Shown: positions 62,680 through 64,000 of the stretch, one piece after another
Layout: each line of letters starts with the position of its first letter
Numbering within the stretch: the stretch's first letter is position 1
Source: JAAELZ01 sp965237485
GTDB lineage: Bacteria; Pseudomonadota; Gammaproteobacteria; Arenicellales; Poriferihabitantaceae
Length of the DNA: 64,000 bases
Assembly (NCBI GenBank): GCA_965237485.1
Contig: CBDEFQ010000004.1
Coordinates: forward strand, 186,001-250,000
Reading direction: 5' to 3'
Notes under the pieces: model-generated
Seen by the model: only the letters and a program-made list of their open reading frames with translations
The model's database searches: none
Told to the model about the DNA's origin: nothing
Program-made: the position numbers and the translations under genes

Positions 62680-63840
62680 TTAGGCGGCGGTGGGCTGGGC
62701 TACATACTGGGCGATTAGCCGTTCAGAGCGACGCGTTCTATCGTTTACCCTCCCCACTAGTTGCCCACATGCGGCATCGATATCATCGCCGCGGGTTTTG
62801 CGCGTCACCGCTACGACGCCCTTGCTTAATAAAATATCTCTAAAGCGATTTACCCGTTTTTGAGGGGAGCGAACATAACTAATGCCTTCCACTGGATTAA
62901 ACGGTATTAAGTTCACCTTTGATGGTACGTCTTGTAACAATTTTGCCAATTGCACTGCTTGCTGGTCAGAGTCATTGATTCCGTCAAGCATCAAATATTC
63001 GAAGGTAATACGCTGCCGTTGCTTATCATTTACGTAAGCCTTACAGGCTTCAAGCAACACCGAAATTGGATATTTCTTATTCAATGGTACTAGCTTATCC
63101 CTGAGTTCATCAGTGGTTGCGTGCAGTGAAACCGCCAGACTTACCGGCATGTCTTCACTTAGTTTTGCAATTGCAGGCACCATACCAGCGGTACTCAAGG
63201 TAATTCTACGTTTTGACAAACCAAAGCCAAAATCATCTCGCAAGACTGAAATTGCGTTTACGACCGCATCGTAGTTAAGTAGTGGCTCACCCATGCCCAT
63301 TAAAACGATATTGGTAATCGGCCTTGCATCAATCTGCTTTTTACCGGGTTTGTTACTATTATTTCCATCAAAACCAGTAGACTTAAATTCAGTAGCCAAA
63401 CTATGCCAAGCATTCCATACTTGCCCCACAATCTCACCAGAAGTTAGATTACGATTAAAGCCCTGACGCGCTGTCGCGCAAAACGTGCAGTTCAAGCTAC
63501 ACCCTACTTGCGAGGAGATACATAAAGTGCCGCGATCTTCTTCTGGTATAAACACCACTTCGATGCCGTTGCCATCGTTTAATCGCATCAGCCATTTACG
63601 CGTTCCATCTTTGGAATGCTGCACTTGATCAACTACCGGCAGTTGAATAAAACTAACTTCAGCTAATTTTTGCCGCAGAGCCTTGCTCAAATTAGTCATT
63701 TGATCAAAATCGGTCACCCCGTTTTGATAAATCCATTTGATCACCTGCGTCGCACGAAAAGGCTTCTCCTCTAATTCACCAAAAAAGCCCTCAAGGCCTA
63801 TTCGGTCTAGGGACAAGAGGTTTGTTTTTTCTTGCTGCAC
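62680..63840 (-). CDS. rlmN: 23S rRNA/tRNA adenine-C2 methyltransferase RlmN
   Basis: A radical SAM methyltransferase. The 4Fe-4S motif CSLNCTFC sits in GCSLNCTFCATARQGFNRNL, with GEPLLNYD and the C-terminal RKTRGDDIDAACGQL holding the catalytic Cys. The frame is open from 63921, but that would overlap ndk; the GTG at 63840 (MQQEKTNLLSLDRIGLEGFF) fits the family N-terminus. 386 residues. It is 37 bp downstream of ndk. Confidence 0.93.
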   Translation of the reverse strand: MQQEKTNLLSLDRIGLEGFFGELEEKPFRATQVIKWIYQNGVTDFDQMTNLSKALRQKLAEVSFIQLPVVDQVQHSKDGTRKWLMRLNDGNGIEVVFIPEEDRGTLCISSQVGCSLNCTFCATARQGFNRNLTSGEIVGQVWNAWHSLATEFKSTGFDGNNSNKPGKKQIDARPITNIVLMGMGEPLLNYDAVVNAISVLRDDFGFGLSKRRITLSTAGMVPAIAKLSEDMPVSLAVSLHATTDELRDKLVPLNKKYPISVLLEACKAYVNDKQRQRITFEYLMLDGINDSDQQAVQLAKLLQDVPSKVNLIPFNPVEGISYVRSPQKRVNRFRDILLSKGVVAVTRKTRGDDIDAACGQLVGRVNDRTRRSERLIAQYVAQPTAA

Positions 63841-63877
63841 GCTAGCTAATACTCTATCTAATGTCTTGCCAAAGCAG

Positions 63878-64000
63878 TTATGCGCGAGGGCAAATTTCTG
63901 CGTCAGTAAAAAAGTAAGCAATCTCCTCTACCGCAGTTTCTAGCGCATCCGAACCATGCACCGAATTAGCTTCTAAGCTTTCTGCAAAATCGGCCCGAAG
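63878..64000 (-). CDS. ndk: Nucleoside diphosphate kinase, 3' end (partial)
   Basis: The last 40 codons, open to the right edge: LRADFAESLEANSVHGSDAL, then ETAVEEIAYFFTDAEICPRA and a TAA at 63878. The HGSD motif with the following region is the C-terminal signature of NDP kinase; the catalytic His (in the NxxHGSD block) is the His seen here. ndk-rlmN-pilW is the normal order in gammaproteobacteria. Confidence 0.88.
   Translation of the reverse strand, partial: LRADFAESLEANSVHGSDALETAVEEIAYFFTDAEICPRA

Noticed and set aside
1..64000. CRISPR arrays, prophage genes, restriction or other defence systems
   Set aside because: No regularly spaced repeats, no phage structural genes and no recognisable defence genes. 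The repeated sequences are IS copies or palindromes.

Overview
This 64 kb window is chromosomal DNA from a gammaproteobacterium. The evidence is gene content and order: guaB-guaA-tadA, der-bamB-yfgM-hisS-rodZ-pilW-rlmN-ndk, rsmG-parA-parB-atpIBEFHAGDC, gltX next to two tRNA genes, and bolA/yciI/yciB. The organism carries a heavy load of insertion sequences (IS) and pseudogenes. Informational, cell-envelope and energy genes are almost all intact. Transporter, regulator and peripheral metabolism genes are repeatedly broken by IS elements, miniature elements (MITEs), frameshifts and stops. That pattern fits a lineage in genome erosion, possibly host-restricted, but the lifestyle is an inference.

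Layout. 1-16.4 kb is eroded: an IS4-type transposase fragment at the edge, a K+ channel, bioY broken by a non-autonomous IS66 derivative, yccA, a LysR regulator, an ISNCY-type element carrying an IS5 element upstream of rppH, an EamA transporter broken by a 163-bp MITE, a CGNR regulator, a SagB-like nitroreductase broken by an IS200/IS605 remnant that itself received a second ISNCY copy, cca, a decayed aminopeptidase, and a second EamA transporter split by a 257-bp MITE. 16.4-36.2 kb is clean: nadA, plsY, folB-folK-rsmG-parA-parB, the complete F1Fo ATP synthase operon, an FKBP isomerase, a polyamine-type ABC transporter followed by a MetE-like methyltransferase, and an LEA-type lipoprotein. 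36.2-45.4 kb is an IS graveyard: two more IS66 copies, an integrase-type element interrupted by IS3, an inverted second copy of it, REP-like palindromes, a small Sel1 gene, and IS21 inside IS256. 45.5-64 kb is clean housekeeping DNA, except for a frameshift in the normally essential GTPase gene der.

Most element boundaries can be read to the base, because target duplications are visible and interrupted genes can be rejoined in frame. The main observations are: an IS66 deletion derivative present twice with the same internal deletion (one copy with a perfect 8-bp duplication); two ISNCY/IS1202-like copies each flanked by a 16-bp duplication; two MITEs, both in EamA transporter genes, each with a 5-bp duplication; GGGGTCTGACCCC palindromes exactly where two transposons are truncated; and an ABC transporter whose second permease has an unusual C-terminal tail with a repeated motif. 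I saw no CRISPR array, prophage, rRNA, or clearly novel defence system.
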